A DNA stretch of 64,000 bases. It comes from Nissolia schottii (taxonomy: Eukaryota > Streptophyta > Magnoliopsida > Fabales > Fabaceae). The stretch lies in the NCBI GenBank assembly GCA_003254905.1, contig QANU01099724.1, forward strand, positions 201,129 to 265,128. The letters are read 5' to 3'. Of the stretch, positions 60,093-64,000 are shown piece after piece (the first letter of the stretch is position 1; each line of letters starts with the position of its first letter). A model generated the notes under the pieces. The model saw only the letters and a program-made list of their open reading frames with translations. It did not search any database and was not told the origin of the DNA. Both the position numbers and the translations under genes were made by a program.

Positions 60093-61806
60093 TTAATGTA
60101 CTGATATGGTTTTAGGCCTAACTTCGATTCCTTGAACAACAATGCCACCCTTCCACTCACCACCCTTGACCTCAAGAACAGCCATCTCCACCTCCTTGTC
60201 CTCTCCCCCTGTATTGAAGAAGTCTCCCAATTCCATCTCCAACCACCCATCTTCTCTCTGCTTTGGATACTCTTCATCAAGATTCTCCCTAGGTGCTTGT
60301 GCTCCAACAGCAGCCACCGCCGAGCTAGTATGGTTGTATGCCCATATCCCAACCCGGCGAGGGACAATCTGGTACCTTAGCCTCCTTCCTCTTTCGGGGT
60401 CAAGGAACACGGTTCGCATGCGAGTATCCTCCCCAAAAACTCCGATCGAGACCTCAACTGATTGGTGATCGAAACCGTGGGCTCCCGCAGGGCTTGGCTT
60501 AAACACAAAGTAAGCCCCATACAGTGTCGCTGGGGACAACATGCCAGTGTTGATCCAGCCCCTAATTTCCAGCCAACACACACTCAAAAGTTCAGCAACC
60601 TCAGGAAACCTGCAATCAGATGGGAATTAAGTTCTGATCAAGCAGATTCTTCGGAATCGAAAACTCTGCCTATATATGCAATGCTTAATTTCAAAACCCG
60701 ACACGGTCTCTCCGACTTGGAATAAAACTTTATAATTATAAATTCAGTTTATAGGAAGTACCTAAGTTAAAATTTATCAAGGAAAATGGTATAATTATAA
60801 AAAGGGTGGTGAGTTAATTTACCTTGCCTCTGGAAGAGAAGCCCATCTCCAGTACCTAGGAGTGTCTCCCCACACAATGAGGAGATTCCTCGCAGATAGC
60901 ATGAAGCATTTCTTCCCGCATGCTTTATCCAGCTGAAAGCTCTGATATCACACCATTTACCAAACATAAATTAACAAAGGATCTCAAATTCATTTATGCG
61001 CTTAAATATATCCGTGATTGCCATTGTAACCAAAACATAATAATAAAACTGATCAACAGATTATACCGACTTCAATAGCACCACAGGTATTCAGTATTTA
61101 GAGCTAATTTGATGTTCTTTGCGATGCCTTCTAGGGATTGTTTTTCAATATTTTGGTAATCCTAACATATATTTTACCCATATATATGCGCACTAACACA
61201 ATTCCTAATCACATTTCAGTCAATTTTGAGTGAGTTAATATTTGACTCCAAATCATGCTTTCCGCAAAGATTACATGAGGAGCTTTTGCCCAAACTAACC
61301 AAAATTATATAAATTAAACCGCTAATCATATTCCTCATTATTGCTAACACTAATTTGTAATAAAATCAATTGTAACTGGACAATAAATAAAACATATGAC
61401 ATCATAGAAATCAATCAACCAACCGTCGAGATAAAAAGTTTCACCATATATAAAGGAATGATTATTACACTATAATCATACGTAGCATATTCAGAGTGAA
61501 TAACAATGGGAGAGTTGGAATTACCATTTTGCCATCGTCTATGACTAGCGGCTTTTGGCAGAGATAGAGATAGAGCTGCTTCTTGGAATGGAAACATGAG
61601 GAGCTGCTGGCATCGGCGGATCGGGAAATGATGCTCTGGTAATCGGAGGGGAGGAACCTGTCCCAGACGGAGTCAGATTCCGCCGCGGATCTGAAGGTGG
61701 ACGACACCAGCGAGAGCCTGCACGCATCCCGAGGAGTCGTGAACGACAGAGCGTTCGCTATGCAACCTTCAGGTAAGTTCTGAAACGCCACGCCTTCCGC
61801 CGCCAT
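60093..61806 (-). CDS. F-box protein PP2-B type (F-box plus phloem protein 2 domain)
   Basis: Exons on the minus strand: 61525-61806, 60823-60941 and 60093-60609, giving 305 residues. The F-box is at about residues 8-53 (LPEGCIANALS, TPRDACRLSLVS, VWDRFLP). The PP2 lectin-like domain begins at about residue 112 and shows WGDTPRYWRW, SVCWLEIRGWI, YGAYFVFKPS and ends with GGIVVQGIEVRPK. Such proteins join SCF ubiquitin ligases through the F-box and are thought to select glycosylated or other targets with the PP2 domain. The start ATG is the first that keeps the usual short N-terminus; an in-frame leader exists upstream but reads as 5' UTR-like. A copy of exon 1 lies next to it. Confidence 0.93.
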
Positions 61807-62079
61807 GCTTTTGACGCTAGTAACGACGATGCGTTTTGATGAATTGATTGAGCGGTGAGCCGATTTGGATTTTGATTTGGTTTTGTCTGAGGGGAAAGAA
61901 AGAAAGAAAGAGAGAGAAAAATTGTTACTATATATGTTTCTGTTATTTTGGGGTGTGTCCGGTTTTGGCGGTGGTAGTAGCGAGGGAGATTCGTAGAGAA
62001 AGGAAGCTTCGCGGTTAGTCTGGAGTGTGTGCATCTGTGCCGCACGAATTGGATGAGCGACAAAAAGTAACAAAAATAG

Positions 62080-62700
62080 ATTGTGCGACCAAAAGGATAT
62101 TAATCTTTATGGGTACGGTCGCAAGAATTGGATTCTCTGGGGTACACATATCATAAGTATATATATGAAAGTGAATTTAATGTTGTGTGAGAAATGAAAT
62201 ATTTAATATCTGCTTCTGTCGTGTCCATCCACCCCTTTTCCTTATCAGTATTTTTTTTATACTATTACTATACTGGTGCTTTTCTTCTAGATAAGGGGTC
62301 TAGATAAGGGTTACTTGATATTTTGGAAAGTCAATTCTGTATGATATAAAGTGATTAGAATAAAAAGAACCTTACACCATCGTTTAATTGTAGTTAGAAA
62401 AAAATCTATTATCTAATTAAGCATTTTTTTTTTACTTTTTTTCTTTGGGATCTCAGTTAAGTAATGTTGGGTTGATGTCAATAATCTAATCGAAACATTT
62501 TTTTTTTAAGATAATGAAAAGGTGTTCACCCAATAGTTATAACTAATTCATTTGAGACTTGAAAATCACTCTTGTTTGATTATGCATTGTAATGTGTAAG
62601 ACTATTAAAATAATGAATATGAAAATTAATTATTTTTATTAATATAATAATATATGAATAATAATGTAAAATTCTTTATATGGTCACCACAATAAAGTTA
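62080..62700. other. Intergenic, no gene seen
   Basis: Includes the F-box/PP2 promoter at its left side. A CTAGATAAGGG repeat occurs at 62287-62311. Confidence 0.45.
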
Positions 62701-62704
62701 ATCT

Positions 62705-62885
62705 ATTTTTTTTTTTATGAAAATGAAATTTTATTGAAGAGAGTTCAACACAATAAAGGAAGCAAATACACCAGATCAAGATCCAAGGCCACCTAGCAAA
62801 AACACCTCAGCTTGCAGGGCCTTAATAAAAATTGCCCAAAAAATCAACGAAACAAAACACCTGCAAAAGAAAAAAGTACCCCCCC
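62705..62885 (-). mobile_element. LINE 3' tail remnant
   Basis: On the minus strand it ends AATAAAATTTCATTTTCATA followed by A residues (the T run at 62705-62716). This is the usual 3' end of plant L1-type LINEs. The coding part is missing. Confidence 0.5.
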
Positions 62886-63045
62886 AACCCACGCATCTGA
62901 GTTTTTTACTCTTTTGTCTTTACTGTTTAAACTATTTACCAAATTACTCTCATTTTCAAACTCTTTACACCTGAAATGTTTGTTGAATGAGTTTAGGATT
63001 CAAAAATCACCAAGGAGCCATGTGCTGCACAAATTGAAAATTTGG

Positions 63046-63466
63046 GGGCACTACTAAAGTAGTGATAAGCACTACTCTAGTAGTGCATAGGCAGAATGCA
63101 ACAGAGATTGAATTTTTGGAGCACTACACGAGTAGTGCTAGCCTCTACTCGAGTAGTTCATTGGAAATTTGGGGGGAGGCACTACTCAAGTAGTGCATAG
63201 GCAAAATACAACAAAGTTTGCATTTTTGGAGCACTACTTGAGTAGTGCTAGCCACTACTCGAGTAGTTCATTGGCAGAATGCACAGAGGTTGGATTTTGG
63301 GAGCACTACTTGAGTAGTACTAGCCAGAACTCGAGTAGTGCAATGGAATAATGCACAAAGTGGAAATTTTGGAGCGCTACTCGAGTAGTGCTAGTCAATA
63401 CTCGAGTAGTGCAAATACTCGAGTAGTGCATAAAAGCCAATTCAAAGGGCACTACTCGAGTAGTGT
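63046..63466. repeat. Array of palindromes on CACTACTCGAGTAGTG
   Basis: At least a dozen copies of ACTACTCGAGTAGT or variants (ACTACTTGAGTAGT, ACTACACGAGTAGT, ACTCTAGTAGT). They are arranged in pairs: GGAGCACTACTYGAGTAGTG, then CTAGCC, then CTACTCGAGTAG and a spacer of TTCATTGGCAGAATGCA type. The period is about 65-110 bases. It leads into the LTR-like sequence at 63560. Confidence 0.9.
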
Positions 63467-63559
63467 GACGGAAAAAATAAAAAAAAATAGAAAAGCCATT
63501 GCTCTTTTTGGTAATTTTGACTGAGAACAATATAAACATCACTAAGGACACGTAAAACA

Positions 63560-64000
63560 TTTAAGCATACAGAGAGTGGATGTACGAAACCTTAGAGGAG
63601 CACAAGGAGCAAGATCGAAGAATGAAGGATTCAAAGCAAGAGCGGAGGTCTGTGTTTGTTATCTCTTTGAACATGAGCTAATTCCTTTAGCTTAGGGAGT
63701 TGATGTAAACCTTTACTAATATATCAATTTAATTGAGATTATTCAGTTTATGGTTGAATTATTGTATTACTTTTTTCCTTGCATAATGCTTTGGTCATCT
63801 TATCATCAATTAATTGATATCATGTCTTGTATGCAACTTGAGAGAGTGAGAATACAAGAGTGCAATTGCTAAAGTAATCGTAGGTTGAACGAAAGTGGGA
63901 GATAAGTCACGCGACCTATGCGGTTTCTCTAGGAATTCATGGATTAATTAAGGATTCGAATGAGTTGGTTTTTAATAAGAGATTAGGTGTCCAATTTAGG
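63560..64000 (+). mobile_element. LTR fragment, related to 36900-37640, cut by the window end
   Basis: Shares CTTGTATGCA, GAATACAAGAGTGCAA, and GAGATTAGG/GAGATAGGC in the same order with the fragment at 36900-37640. The window ends inside it. Confidence 0.6.

Noticed and set aside
63046-63466. CRISPR-like array
   Set aside because: Spacers are themselves related, the repeats are palindromic and variable, and this is plant nuclear DNA.

Overview
This is a piece of a plant nuclear genome: AT-rich, with spliced genes (GT-AG introns), long intergenic stretches full of decayed transposons, TA- and TTA-type microsatellites, and a 408-base run of N at 38590-38997. The gene set (Pelota, R3H/SUZ protein, subtilase SBT1 type, F-box/PP2 protein) and the repeat types fit a eudicot, most likely a legume such as soybean or a relative. 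That placement is inference from remembered family sequences, not a search result.

Layout. (1) 1-2300: repeat-rich intergenic DNA with a tandem pair of about 320 bp. (2) 2358-9467 (+): a six-exon R3H-SUZ gene whose last intron has swollen to 4.6 kb around a non-autonomous Gypsy-like LTR element. (3) 10949-16852 (-): a complete 16-exon Pelota gene (379 residues), convergent with the R3H gene, with introns carrying an Au-like SINE, palindromic MITEs and two copies of one small MITE. (4) 17-30 kb: a gene-poor transposon graveyard with a hAT-type element, replication protein A-like fragments, a Helitron helicase fragment, an F-box pseudogene, an array of hairpins built on an EcoRI-site motif, and an 875-bp identical duplication joined by a single N that looks like an assembly error. 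(5) 30754-34799 (+): a gene for an unrecognised acidic protein (829 residues) in which a block of exons and introns is tandemly duplicated. (6) 35-40 kb: a tRNA-derived SINE with a perfect 17-bp target duplication, an LTR fragment, a LINE tail running into the sequence gap. (7) 40821-47188 (+): an unrecognised N/Q/P-rich gene, 5' incomplete, with one GC-AG intron. (8) 48809-52717 (-): a two-exon subtilisin-like protease (772 residues), its intron enlarged by a long-inverted-repeat element. (9) 53-59 kb: a TIR element, a solo LTR with a 5-bp target duplication, and a Copia remnant with its 3' LTR. (10) 59.3-62 kb: an F-box/PP2 gene (-) and, just downstream of it, a pseudogene copy of its first exon. 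(11) 62.7-64 kb: a LINE tail, an array of CTCGAGTAG palindromes and the start of an LTR related to that at 36-37.6 kb.

The genes do not form a pathway. Pelota (rescue of stalled ribosomes) and the R3H-SUZ protein (RNA binding) both act on RNA, but as neighbours they show no sign of a shared control. I found no convincing new defence, biosynthetic or regulatory system. The strongest unusual items are the exon-block duplication in the acidic gene, the two hairpin arrays, and the probable false duplication at the single N.
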